The notes under the pieces are model-generated. The model worked only from the letters and a program-made list of their open reading frames with translations, was not told the DNA's origin and did not search any database. A stretch of 64,000 nucleotides of DNA from Nonomuraea candida (GTDB lineage: Bacteria > Actinomycetota > Actinomycetes > Streptosporangiales > Streptosporangiaceae), in contig NZ_JOAG01000027.1 in assembly GCF_000725485.1 (NCBI RefSeq), forward strand, positions 186,001 through 250,000, read 5' to 3'. The position numbers and the translations under genes are program-made. Shown one piece after another: positions 1 to 7,548 of this stretch. Position 1 is the first letter of the stretch. Every line of letters begins with the position of its first letter.

Positions 1-207
1 CTGGGTGATGTACTGCCGCACGAACGGCGACAGCCCCTCCAGATACCGCAACTGGGCCTCGTTGTGCAGGGTGTCGACGGCGAGCGAGGTCTTGCCGCTG
101 CCGCTCACTCCGGTGAAGGCGACGAGCCGCCCCTTGGGGATGCTCACCGACACGTCCCGCAGATTGTTGGTACGAGCCCCCACCACCTCGATGGCCTCGC
201 ACTGCAT
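1..207 (-). CDS. UvrA-like ABC ATPase, N-terminal fragment cut by the window edge
   Basis: The first 69 residues of an excinuclease UvrA-type ATPase run off the left edge of the window. Visible are the UvrA N-terminal signature (IEVVGARTNNLRDVSVSIPKG) and the Walker A loop GVSGSGKTSLAVDTL at about residues 34-48. In this family, loss of length relative to UvrA proper often marks drug-resistance or UvrA2-type proteins, but the diagnostic parts lie outside the window. I chose the ATG at 207; an in-frame TTG at 237 with a purine-rich stretch upstream is an alternative. It is divergent from the methyltransferase at 516. A second UvrA-like gene lies at 11195-13498. Confidence 0.85.
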   Translation of the reverse strand, partial: MQCEAIEVVGARTNNLRDVSVSIPKGRLVAFTGVSGSGKTSLAVDTLHNEAQLRYLEGLSPFVRQYITQ

Positions 208-515
208 ACTCGCAACGTCCCGTACGAACGCGGTCAACCTTCGTCATCCTCTCGCAACACAACAGAACCTGGGCGGGCAGACATCCACCCATGGGGTCCT
301 TGTCTGTCCGTGGGGTCCCGGCCCACGCCCCCGTCGGTGCCGGCCGGTACACCGATGATCGGTCCGAAACCCGACGTCCTCTGTCATGTTTTCCATCTCC
401 CGATGCCCACCAGGGCCGGGGCTCCGCCAGAGGTGAGAACTTGACGTACTTTCCGGAAATGTCGGTAAAGAGCCAGTACGATCGCCTGCACCTACACACC
501 GAAGGGAAGCCCACA
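208..515. other. Intergenic region between divergent genes
   Basis: About 300 bases separate the UvrA-like fragment from the methyltransferase. I see no convincing coding region. A TGGGGTCC motif occurs twice near 293 and 311. On the + strand, TTGACG at 441-446 is a good -35 hexamer, but the best -10 at normal spacing (GGTAAA, 464-469) is poor; TACGAT at 477-482 is a better -10 with no matching -35. A promoter for the methyltransferase in this stretch is likely, but its exact position is unsure. Confidence 0.4.
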
Positions 516-1349
516 GTGGCAGCCGGTAACGAGCGGGAGCGGGCGCCCAAGGGGATCGACACCACCAAGCCCAACGTCTCCCGCGTCTACGACTTCATGC
601 TCGGCGGCAAGGACAACTACGAGGCCGACCGGCAGATGGCGCAGCGGGCGCTCGAGGTCGCCCCGGACGCCCCCGAGGCCGCCCGCGCCAACCGCGAGTT
701 CCTCGGCCGCGTCGTACGGTTCCTCGCCGCCGAAGCGGGCATCCGCCAGTTCCTGGACATCGGCTCGGGCCTGCCCACGCAGGGCAACGTGCACGAGATC
801 GCCCAGTCGGCGGCCCCCGGCGTACGGGTCGTCTACGTCGACCACGACCCCACCGTCCTGGTGCACGGCCGCGCCATGCTCGCCGTCGACCACGGCACCA
901 CGGTGGTGGAGGCCGACCTCAGGGACCCGGACGGGATCATCGACCATCCCGAGGTACGCGGGCTGATCGACTTCGACGAGCCGGTGGGCCTGCTGATGTT
1001 CGCGATCCTGCACCATCTGACCGACGAGGAGGACCCGGCCGGGATCGCCGCCCGCATGGTGGACCGCCTCCCGCCGGGCAGCCACCTGGCCGTCTCCCAC
1101 TTCCACAACCCCGGCCTGGCGTACCCGGAGGTGTCCAGGCAGGCGTTCGCGGCGGAGAAGATCTTCAACGAGACCCTCGGTACGGGCCGCTGGCGCACCC
1201 GCGAGGAGATCCTGGCCTACTTCGACGGCCTCGACCTCCTGGAGCCCGGCCTGGTGCCGCTGCCCGAATGGCGCCCGGACCCCGGCGACCGCGCCGTGCC
1301 CGGCATCACGTACCACACCTTCGTCGGCGCGGTCGCCCGCAAACCCTGA
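516..1349 (+). CDS. SAV2177-family (DUF574) SAM-dependent methyltransferase
   Basis: A 277-residue protein of the actinobacterial SAV2177/DUF574 family of predicted SAM-dependent methyltransferases. The conserved entry NVSRVYDFMLGGKDNYEADR lies at about residues 20-39, the SAM-binding glycine motif FLDIGSGLPTQGN at 79-91, and the acidic residue ending beta-2 in VVYVDHDP at about 109. The family end (ITYHTFVGAVAR) is present, so it looks full length. I chose GTG 516 because GAAGGGAAG sits just upstream; an in-frame ATG at 459 would add 19 residues. The substrate of this family is generally unknown and nothing nearby suggests one. It stands alone, with the next gene convergent. Confidence 0.9.
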   Translation: MAAGNERERAPKGIDTTKPNVSRVYDFMLGGKDNYEADRQMAQRALEVAPDAPEAARANREFLGRVVRFLAAEAGIRQFLDIGSGLPTQGNVHEIAQSAAPGVRVVYVDHDPTVLVHGRAMLAVDHGTTVVEADLRDPDGIIDHPEVRGLIDFDEPVGLLMFAILHHLTDEEDPAGIAARMVDRLPPGSHLAVSHFHNPGLAYPEVSRQAFAAEKIFNETLGTGRWRTREEILAYFDGLDLLEPGLVPLPEWRPDPGDRAVPGITYHTFVGAVARKP

Positions 1350-1380
1350 CCGGCCCGCCGCGCGCCTGCCTCAACGCGGC

Positions 1381-1459
1381 CATGCCGCCCGGACGGCTAC
1401 AGCGGGCCGTAGATCCAGCATGCCGCCCGGACGGCTACAGCGCGCCCGCGTAGACCCAG
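1381..1459. repeat. Tandem duplication of the ychJ-like gene's 3' end
   Basis: The 24-base block from 1381 to 1404 recurs exactly at 1419-1442, a period of 38 bases. The right-hand copy contains the stop codon and last codons of the YchJ-like gene. The left-hand copy re-encodes a similar ending (W-I-Y-G-P-L-stop against W-V-Y-A-G-A-L-stop) in the neighbouring frame. A tandem duplication of the gene terminus that later diverged by small indels explains this best. Confidence 0.8.
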
Positions 1460-1812
1460 CGGCCGTCCAGGCGGACGAATCTGCTGTGCTCCTCCATCTC
1501 CCCCGGCTTTCCCCGGTCGAGATAGTGGGCGCGGAAGCGGACGGTGCCCTCCGTGTGGATCACGCTGCCGCCGGTGGTCTCCAGGATCTCCAGGCGCACC
1601 CACTTCACCCGCTTGTCCAGCCCGAGCCGGGCCGGGCGGTCGGACGGGTGCCAGGTGCGCAGCAGGTACGCCTCGTCCCCCACGCCGAACGCGCTGAAGC
1701 GGGAGCGCATGAGCTGCTCGGCGGTGGTGGCGGCCGCCTCGCCCCGGTGGAGCCTGCCGCAGCAGTCCTGGTAGGGGGCGGGCAGGCCGCAGAGGCACGT
1801 ACGAGGAGGCAT
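1435..1812 (-). CDS. YchJ-family (UPF0225) SEC-C motif protein
   Basis: A 125-residue protein of the YchJ/UPF0225 family. An N-terminal SEC-C-like zinc-binding motif is visible: C-x-C-x7-YQDCCGRLHRG at residues 7-23. The NTF2-like body follows with the family motifs LMRSRFSAF, YLLRTWHPSDRP and the closing WVYAGAL. The SEC-C motif in other proteins binds zinc and partner proteins; a cellular function for this family is not established. It starts 5 bases after the sirtuin stop, so the two genes probably share a transcript. The 3' end is tandemly duplicated just downstream. Confidence 0.9.
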   Translation of the reverse strand: MPPRTCLCGLPAPYQDCCGRLHRGEAAATTAEQLMRSRFSAFGVGDEAYLLRTWHPSDRPARLGLDKRVKWVRLEILETTGGSVIHTEGTVRFRAHYLDRGKPGEMEEHSRFVRLDGRWVYAGAL

Positions 1813-1817
1813 GCGCC

Positions 1818-2837
1818 CTATTCTGCCCCGAGCGCGACGGTGGAGCCGCCGAGCGGGCCGGAGGCGGAGGCGAAGGTGGCGGTGGAGAAGGTGGCGGCGG
1901 GGACGGAAGCGCCCGCCGGGACAGAGGTGGAAATGGCCTGTCCGGCGGTGGAGGCGGTGAAGGCGGTGGAGGCCGAGGCGGTGGTCGGCTCGGCGGCGGG
2001 CGGGGGTGGTGGGAGGTGGTGGGTCAGGGCGGTCAGGGTCGCGCCGAGCGGGGCGTCGAGGGTGAACGCGGCGTCCGCGTCACCGCCGGTCGGGCCCTGG
2101 TTGACGATGGCGATGGGGATGCCGAGCGCGGCGGCCCTGGTGACGAAGCGCAGCCCCGACTTGATCGCCAGCGACGACCCCAGCACGAGCAGCGCCCGCG
2201 CCCCGCCCACCAGGGCGAAGCACTCGTCCACACGCGGCCGGGGCACGTTCTCGCCGAAGAACACCACGTCCGGCTTGAGCAGCCCGCCGCAGCCCGTGCA
2301 GTCGACCACCCGGAACCCGGCCACCTGCTCGTCGCTGAGCACCGCGTCGCCGTCCGGGTTGATCTGGCGGGTGGTGGCCTCCCAGCCGGGGTTGGCCTCG
2401 CGCAGGCGGCGCTCCAGCTCGGTACGCGGGGTGCGCTCCCGGCACGACAGGCAGACGACCCGGTCGAGGCCGCCGTGCAGCTCGATCACCCGCCGGGCGC
2501 CGGCCGCCTGGTGCAGGCCGTCCACGTTCTGGGTGACGATGCCGGCCAGCAGGCCGCGCCGCTCCAGCTCGGCCACCGCGCGGTGCCCGTCGTTCGGCCG
2601 CGCGGCGCCCATCTGCCGCCAGCCGACGTGGCTGCGTGCCCAGTAGCGCTGCCGCGCCTGCGCGCTGCCCACGAAGCGCTGGTACGTCATGGGCTCGGCC
2701 CTTCTGGCCCGCCCCGTCGGCCCCCGGTAGTCGGGAATGCCCGACTCGGTGGACAGCCCGGCCCCGCTGAGCACGGTCACGCCGCCACCGGCGACCAGTT
2801 CGGCGAGTTCGGCCACCTCTGTGGTGCTTGGTGTCAC
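1818..2837 (-). CDS. NAD-dependent protein deacylase, sirtuin (Sir2/CobB family)
   Basis: A sirtuin, which removes acyl groups from protein lysines using NAD. Seen are GAGLSTESGIPDYRG (NAD binding), TQNVDGLH, the catalytic histidine in IELHGGLDRV, the zinc ligands C-L-S-C and C-T-G-C, and GSSLAIKSG with IVNQGPT. About 60 extra residues rich in Ala, Ser, Thr and Pro follow the domain (PPPPP then many A/S/T), encoded by imperfect GGCGGNG-type repeats; sirtuins normally end near residue 280. The start is uncertain: GTG 2837 has GGAGG too close, TTG 2855 lies upstream, and GTG 2816 downstream is possible. It is followed closely by the YchJ-like gene. A second sirtuin lies at 15371-16108. Confidence 0.9.
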   Translation of the reverse strand: MTPSTTEVAELAELVAGGGVTVLSGAGLSTESGIPDYRGPTGRARRAEPMTYQRFVGSAQARQRYWARSHVGWRQMGAARPNDGHRAVAELERRGLLAGIVTQNVDGLHQAAGARRVIELHGGLDRVVCLSCRERTPRTELERRLREANPGWEATTRQINPDGDAVLSDEQVAGFRVVDCTGCGGLLKPDVVFFGENVPRPRVDECFALVGGARALLVLGSSLAIKSGLRFVTRAAALGIPIAIVNQGPTGGDADAAFTLDAPLGATLTALTHHLPPPPPAAEPTTASASTAFTASTAGQAISTSVPAGASVPAATFSTATFASASGPLGGSTVALGAE

Positions 2838-2892
2838 ACCTCCATGGTGCCTCAACCGCCCCCGTGCTCCTCCGCCACCGCCCGTCCCCGGC

Positions 2893-4155
2893 TCACGCGA
2901 GGCTGCCGAGGGCCGGAGCAGGGACAGGGGCGGGGGTGGCCGGCCAGGTGGTCGTGATCGGCTCCGGGCAGGGCTCCCACGTCTGGGCGGGCGGCGGGTC
3001 GCCGGCGACGGTGCAGGCGGCCAGGCGGCCGGGAGGAAGCCCGGGCAGCCGGCCGAGCCAGGCGGCGATGGTGGACGTCACCTCCCAGGAGCGCATGGTC
3101 TCCGGCGCGTCGAACTCGACCCACCGTGCCAGGTCGTCCCCCGCGCGGGGCGGGAAGCGCACGCTGTGGCCGGCCCACACCGTACGGATGCCCATCCGGT
3201 ACGGCCGCACCCCCGCCACCCGCACCCCGCCGGGCCTGTCGGCCAGCAGCTCCAGCGACTCCACCACGGCCCCGGCGGCGATGCCCGGCGCGCCCACCGC
3301 CAGCTCGCACGCCACCGGCGTCCGGGGCGGGACGGCGGCCAGCAGCCGCCGCAGGTTGACGGTCAGGCCGTTCAGGCCGGTGGCGGCGGCCAGGAAGTCG
3401 ATGCGCGTCACGGTGATGGTCAGCCCGAGGCAGCGGGCCAGCACGTCAGGGGGGAAGGCCGCCGCGCGGGCCGCGTCGAGCCGGCCTGCCCAGGGCCCGC
3501 TCGCGGGCGGCTGGTCGTGACCGGTCACCCAGCGCACGGGCGCGGCGTGGCCGGCGCACCACCGCGGGCGGATCACCCGCTCCGGCGACCAGCTCAGCCA
3601 GCCGGCCCCGGCCAGGGCGGGCACCCGCCGCAGCGCCGCGACCTGCTCGGCGACCAGCCGCCCGCACAGCGTCACCCGCTCCGCCCCGAGCGCCTTGACC
3701 AGCGCGAACGCGGCGGGAAGCTGCCGGTCGCCGTCCACGGCGACGTGGACCCGCCGCCCTCGCGCCGTGGCCACGGCCAGCTCGATCTCGGGCCGGAACA
3801 GCTCGCACCTGTCGGCCGCGCCGAGCACGTCGCGGCTGCTCTGTGTGCTGCCCTCGGCCAGTTCGAGGTCGTCGAGGCCGAGCCGGACGGCAGGGTCGTC
3901 GGCCAGCCGCAGCGCCGTGCCGACCGCTCTCAGCCGGGTGTCGTCGTAGGTCTCGCGTTCAAGAACGGCCGCCGCCGCCCGCCTGGCCAGCGCGGCGTGC
4001 GGTCCGTCGCTGTGGCGTTCGGCGGCGGCCCGCAGGTGGGCCGGGCGGGCAAGGCGCTCGACGAGGCGGGCTCCGAGGTCGAGCAGCTCGGCGCCGGGCG
4101 GCGGCAGAAACTCGGTGGTGAAGTCGGTGAACGGGGGAACGACGAGCAGCTCCAT
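2893..4155 (-). CDS. Radical-SAM/B12-like protein lacking the CxxxCxxC motif, partner of the LanB-type protein
   Basis: A 420-residue protein. Its ATG overlaps the stop of the LanB-type gene by one base (TGATG), so translation is probably coupled. The layout recalls B12-binding radical SAM maturases of RiPP pathways: an N-terminal alpha/beta region (MELLVVPPFTDFT, YDDTRLRAVGTALRL, QLPAAFALVKALGAERVTL) and a barrel-like half (ITVTRIDFLAAATGL, ELAVGAPGIAAGAV, RVAGVRPYRMG). The seven cysteines are scattered and no CxxxCxxC iron-sulfur motif is present, so it cannot be an active radical SAM enzyme of the usual kind. A scaffold, recognition or pseudo-enzyme role is inferred. The family assignment rests on pattern resemblance only; an unrelated fold is possible. 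It ends in a Pro/Ala-rich tail. Confidence 0.5.
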   Translation of the reverse strand: MELLVVPPFTDFTTEFLPPPGAELLDLGARLVERLARPAHLRAAAERHSDGPHAALARRAAAAVLERETYDDTRLRAVGTALRLADDPAVRLGLDDLELAEGSTQSSRDVLGAADRCELFRPEIELAVATARGRRVHVAVDGDRQLPAAFALVKALGAERVTLCGRLVAEQVAALRRVPALAGAGWLSWSPERVIRPRWCAGHAAPVRWVTGHDQPPASGPWAGRLDAARAAAFPPDVLARCLGLTITVTRIDFLAAATGLNGLTVNLRRLLAAVPPRTPVACELAVGAPGIAAGAVVESLELLADRPGGVRVAGVRPYRMGIRTVWAGHSVRFPPRAGDDLARWVEFDAPETMRSWEVTSTIAAWLGRLPGLPPGRLAACTVAGDPPPAQTWEPCPEPITTTWPATPAPVPAPALGSLA

Positions 4156-7088
4156 CAGCCGCACTCTCCTGGCCATGGGTAGGGATGCGGGGCACGGCCG
4201 TCGGCCGTCGTGAGCGTGCCGGCCCGCTTCCGCGCCGGCACAGAAGCAGGGGCAGAAGCAGAGGCAGAGGCAGGGGCAGGGGCAGGGGCAGGGGCCGCGG
4301 GTCTGGGGCGCTTCTCCGGCCGGGCGTCCGGCCCCGGCTCCTGCCCGTAGCGGCCGTCCGGGATCGGGTAGGGCCCGTAGGACAGGTCGGGGCTCTGGCC
4401 GTAGGAGAAGGCGTATCCCACGTCGTGCCGCGCGCCGCCCCCGGTCGCGCCGCGCCGCCCGTCGCCCGCCCGGCGCAGGTAGACGCAGCCCAGCTCGGCC
4501 GCGAACCGCTGCTCCCCCTCCCGCAGCCAGCACTCCTCCGGCCCGGGCAGCACCTCCGTCATGGTGACCGGGCCGGTCCCGGCGGCCAGCCGGGCCAGCC
4601 CTTCGAGCAGCGCGGGCGAGCGCGTGTCGACGTAGAACGGCTCGCGCTCGCGGGGCGTGGCGGCGAAGAACGCCTCGGGCAGGCCGTGCACCTCCCGCAG
4701 GCGGGCCATGGCCACCAGCAGCTCCTGGTCTCCTCCCGCCTGCCCGAGCGCGTCGAGCGAGGCCGGACCCACCTGCCAGCGCCGCCGCGAGATGACGACG
4801 TTTCCCCAGGTCAGCCGGGGGATGCGGGCGAGGTCGCGCAGGCGGGGCGGCCGGACCCTGGGCAGGGCGAGCGCCGTGTGCACCGCCGAGTCGTGCCCGC
4901 CGTTGTGCAGCAGCAGCGGCTCGTCCAGCTCTTTGGCGTGCAGGACGGCGCGCCGGCCGTCGCTGTGCACGTAGAGCTCGTCGAGCCCGATCCGCCGCCG
5001 CCCCGGGTCGGCCGTGACGCCGCCGAGCTCCAGCACCGGCCCGGGCAGCTCGGGGGGCGGCACGCCGTCGCCGGGGCGCGTGACGACGTTGAGGACGGTG
5101 CAGCCGGACAGCGCCCGGCGGATCGCGGTGTCGCGCTCGGCCAGGCACGCGGCGGCGTCGTCGTGGAACTGCAGCGCCCAGGGCGTGAGCAGGACCGTGT
5201 CGTGGAGCCGGTTGAGCACGAGCGGGGTCACGCCCGGTTCGTACGCCTCCAGCGCCGGCGCGGCCACCATCACCCCGGCCGAGCAGAGCACGGGCGCCTC
5301 CGGCGGGACCGGGTCGTCGAGCAGGCCCGCGAGGTCGAGCTCCGCCGCCCCGGCGGGCGCGTCGCGGATGAGCGCCGCGATGCGGCCGGCGAGCCGGTCG
5401 CCGTGCTCGATCTCCAGGTCGCCGGTGGTGCGCAGGACCTCGGCCAGCGGGTGGGTGCCCGGCCCGAGCCGGCCCGCCAGCAGCCGGTTGGTGCGCACCC
5501 GGGTCAGCTCGGCCTCCTCGGCCAGCAGCCCGAGCACCCGGGGCACCCGCTCGCGCAGGTCGGCCGCGAGCCCGCCGCCGATCGTGACCCGCAGCGTGCC
5601 GCCGGCGGCCTCGTGCACGATGGCCCGGTCGTCGTGCCGCCCGCAGCCGGCCAGCGTCTCGATCCGCCGCTGCACGGCCGGCTTCACGTCGGGAGAGGCG
5701 GCGGGGTACTGCCGGAGCAGCTCGCTGATCTCCCTGACCCGGGCCACCGTGGGCAGGCCGGCGTCCGGGGCGGGCCGCGACCCGTCGAGCGCCCGCCGGC
5801 GTTGCGCCGGCACCTCCATCCGCCCCCGTCCGGCGGGCCCGGCGGGGCGGGGTCCGCCGGGCGGCGGCGCCGGTGAGAGCCCCCGCTCTCGCGCCTCCCG
5901 CACGCCGGCGAACCCGGCCGCGCCCGGGTGGTGGTGCGGCACGCCGCCGCGCCCGCACTCGCACCCCTCGACCGGCCGGGCGGACGGCCCCGCGGCTGAC
6001 CCGGTGGCTGACCCGGTGGCGGGCCCGGTGGCGGGCCCGGTGGCGGGCTCTGCGGCGGGCCCGGCGGACGGCGGCGGGGCGCCCGGCGCGACGGCACCCC
6101 CGTGCCCGTCGCCCCCCGGCGTCTCCCGCACCCCCTTGGCCGCCAGGCGTTCGCGCAGCCAGCCCACCGGGTCGCCGCCGGCGGAGGGCGGGCACAGGTC
6201 GTGGGTGAGCAGCCCGCGCCGCACCGCCACGGCCAGCGCGGCGGAGGCCCGCTCCAGCCCGATCCCCGTCTCGGCCGCGATCTCGGCCAGCGTGCGCACC
6301 CCGTCGCAGTGGGCCGTGAACGCCGCGCCGTCGGGCGCCTGCCCCGTCCAGGTCGTGCGCCGTGGCACCAGCCCGGCCACGAGCGCGGTCTCGGCCAGGA
6401 TGCGCCGCTGGAGCGCCTCGCCGACCCGCGCGGCGGGAAAGGCCACCCGGCCGGTGTAGGCGCGGTGCCCCTCCCAGGTGTGCCCGCAGGGCCCGCCCGG
6501 ATCGACGGCCGCGTAGCCGATCGGCCCGTGGCAACCGGCCGGCTCGCACGACGTCGCCAGCCGCTGCACCTGGTGGGCGAGCTGCCGGCGCGCCCTGGCC
6601 CCCTTGGCGGCGCGCCGCAGGTCGCGGTAGAGGGCGGGAGAGGAGCACACCAGCGCGTCGAGGAAGCGCTCGTCGGCCATGAGCCCGGCCACGGCGGCGC
6701 GGGCGAGCGCGGCGTCGGCCGCGGCCGTGCCGGCCAGCGTGAGCCGGGCCTCCTCCAGCGGGCCCGTCACCGCGTTCCACGCCGCCACCCATCCGGCGGG
6801 GCCGGGGGTGCCGGGTGGCAGCGGGCGCAGGTCGCGCAGGCGGCTGCGCACGCCGCGCGGCAGCCGCCCGCCTCCCGCCCGCCCGTTGGGTGCGCCGGAC
6901 GGGCGGGGGTCAGTGTCGCGGGCGGGCGTCTCGGCGAGCAGGCGCAGCGCCTGCCTCTCCAGCCGGGCGACCGCCGCGGCCCGCTCGGCCGCCCTGGGGT
7001 GGACGAGCGACAGGGCGAGCTCCCAGGGGAAGCCGGCGCTCCTGACGACCACGGCCGGCAGCAGGGTCCAGTCGTGCTCGATGTCCAT
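4155..7088 (-). CDS. LanB-type lantibiotic dehydratase, glutamylation-domain protein with unusual linker and C-terminal tail
   Basis: A 977-residue protein resembling the N-terminal (tRNA-Glu-dependent glutamylation) domain of class I lantibiotic dehydratases. Residues 12-48 (VVVRSAGFPWELALSLVHP) and 146-155 (LVCSSPALYRDL) match the N-terminal part. Residues 690-870 match its end (IGLDELYVHSDG, RIPRLTWGNVVISRRRW, YVDTRSP, MTEVLPGPEECWL). Such proteins activate Ser/Thr of a precursor peptide. The usual elimination (SpaB_C) domain is absent from it and from the window. Odd features are a low-complexity linker at about 330-440 with PATG repeats and a C-E-C/HHH motif, and a tail of about 100 residues with many Tyr and Pro. 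GAGGAG precedes ATG 7088, and a strong promoter lies just upstream. No precursor-peptide gene was found. Confidence 0.8.
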   Translation of the reverse strand: MDIEHDWTLLPAVVVRSAGFPWELALSLVHPRAAERAAAVARLERQALRLLAETPARDTDPRPSGAPNGRAGGGRLPRGVRSRLRDLRPLPPGTPGPAGWVAAWNAVTGPLEEARLTLAGTAAADAALARAAVAGLMADERFLDALVCSSPALYRDLRRAAKGARARRQLAHQVQRLATSCEPAGCHGPIGYAAVDPGGPCGHTWEGHRAYTGRVAFPAARVGEALQRRILAETALVAGLVPRRTTWTGQAPDGAAFTAHCDGVRTLAEIAAETGIGLERASAALAVAVRRGLLTHDLCPPSAGGDPVGWLRERLAAKGVRETPGGDGHGGAVAPGAPPPSAGPAAEPATGPATGPATGSATGSAAGPSARPVEGCECGRGGVPHHHPGAAGFAGVREARERGLSPAPPPGGPRPAGPAGRGRMEVPAQRRRALDGSRPAPDAGLPTVARVREISELLRQYPAASPDVKPAVQRRIETLAGCGRHDDRAIVHEAAGGTLRVTIGGGLAADLRERVPRVLGLLAEEAELTRVRTNRLLAGRLGPGTHPLAEVLRTTGDLEIEHGDRLAGRIAALIRDAPAGAAELDLAGLLDDPVPPEAPVLCSAGVMVAAPALEAYEPGVTPLVLNRLHDTVLLTPWALQFHDDAAACLAERDTAIRRALSGCTVLNVVTRPGDGVPPPELPGPVLELGGVTADPGRRRIGLDELYVHSDGRRAVLHAKELDEPLLLHNGGHDSAVHTALALPRVRPPRLRDLARIPRLTWGNVVISRRRWQVGPASLDALGQAGGDQELLVAMARLREVHGLPEAFFAATPREREPFYVDTRSPALLEGLARLAAGTGPVTMTEVLPGPEECWLREGEQRFAAELGCVYLRRAGDGRRGATGGGARHDVGYAFSYGQSPDLSYGPYPIPDGRYGQEPGPDARPEKRPRPAAPAPAPAPASASASAPASVPARKRAGTLTTADGRAPHPYPWPGECG
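5994..6065. repeat. 12-bp tandem repeat inside the LanB-type gene
   Basis: Six contiguous 12-base units of the type GGCTGACCCGGT / GGCGGGCCCGGT lie in frame in the low-complexity linker. On the coding strand they give repeated A-T-G-P and A-T-G-S tetrapeptides. The length is a multiple of three, so copy-number change would not break the frame. Confidence 0.85.
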
Positions 7089-7548
7089 ATGGACCGCTCC
7101 TCTTTCCTGGCGGAATTCGCCGTACCGCGTCTCAACTCAGATATTTACAAGATCCTTTTACTGTGTCAATGCGTTCTCGGATTAGAAGAAAATGAGAAGC
7201 GGCGACCGGCACTCTCCCCCTTCGCGGAAAATTGACCGTCAACGCCAGCAAAACCCGCCATATGGGGCAGGACTGTTTACTTTGCGTAGCCGGAGGGCCT
7301 ATCCTCGCAGCACAGAGGGTCAGCGTCGGCCGGAGAAACGCCTGCGATTATCAATTCACCCGACCCGGCGAGCGCCGATTCCGTGCCATTCAAAAGGCGC
7401 CGCGCGGCTGCCGCGGATAATCGCGCTAATACGCCCGCGCCCTCTTCCCATTCGCCTGCCGGGGCAAGGTGCGGTCAAGGCCGCGCGCCAGCGGGCCGGA
7501 ACGGAGAAACGGCCTGATAGAAGGTGACATGGGGGCGAAGGGGGAGCA
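7089..7548. other. Divergent intergenic region, relatively AT-rich
   Basis: These 460 bases separate the LanB-type gene from the phosphatase gene. Besides the minus-strand promoter at 7141-7169, a weaker + strand candidate is TTTACT (7276-7281), 18 bases, TATCCT (7300-7305). The short + strand frame from ATG 7262 to 7420 has no ribosome site and no GC bias at third codon positions, so I do not call it a gene. I see no other structure. Confidence 0.45.
7141..7169 (-). promoter_or_regulatory. Promoter of the LanB-type / radical-SAM-like unit
   Basis: On the minus strand a perfect TTGACA (7169-7164) is followed after 16 bases by TAAATA (7147-7142), or after 17 by AAATAT preceded by TGT. The match to a housekeeping sigma promoter is unusually good for this GC-rich DNA. 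It predicts a leader of about 45 bases before ATG 7088, which leaves no room for a precursor peptide between promoter and gene. Confidence 0.6.

Noticed and set aside
1397..1798. A second gene at the 3' end of the ychJ-like gene
   Set aside because: It is only the duplicated terminus read in a neighbouring frame, with no ribosome site or family match.
2893..4155. Active radical SAM methyltransferase
   Set aside because: No CxxxCxxC or near variant is present in the protein.
2893..6792. A 1299-codon minus-strand frame joining the radical-SAM-like gene to upstream sequence
   Set aside because: Upstream of 4176 the translation is Arg/Gly/Ala shadow sequence, while the LanB-type protein is read in another frame. 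The real start is ATG 4155 (or 4176).
7262..7420. A 52-codon + strand frame beside the LanB-type gene that could encode a Cys-containing precursor peptide
   Set aside because: It has no ribosome site and no GC bias at third codon positions, lies on the opposite strand from the modifying genes, and overlaps the likely phosphatase promoter.
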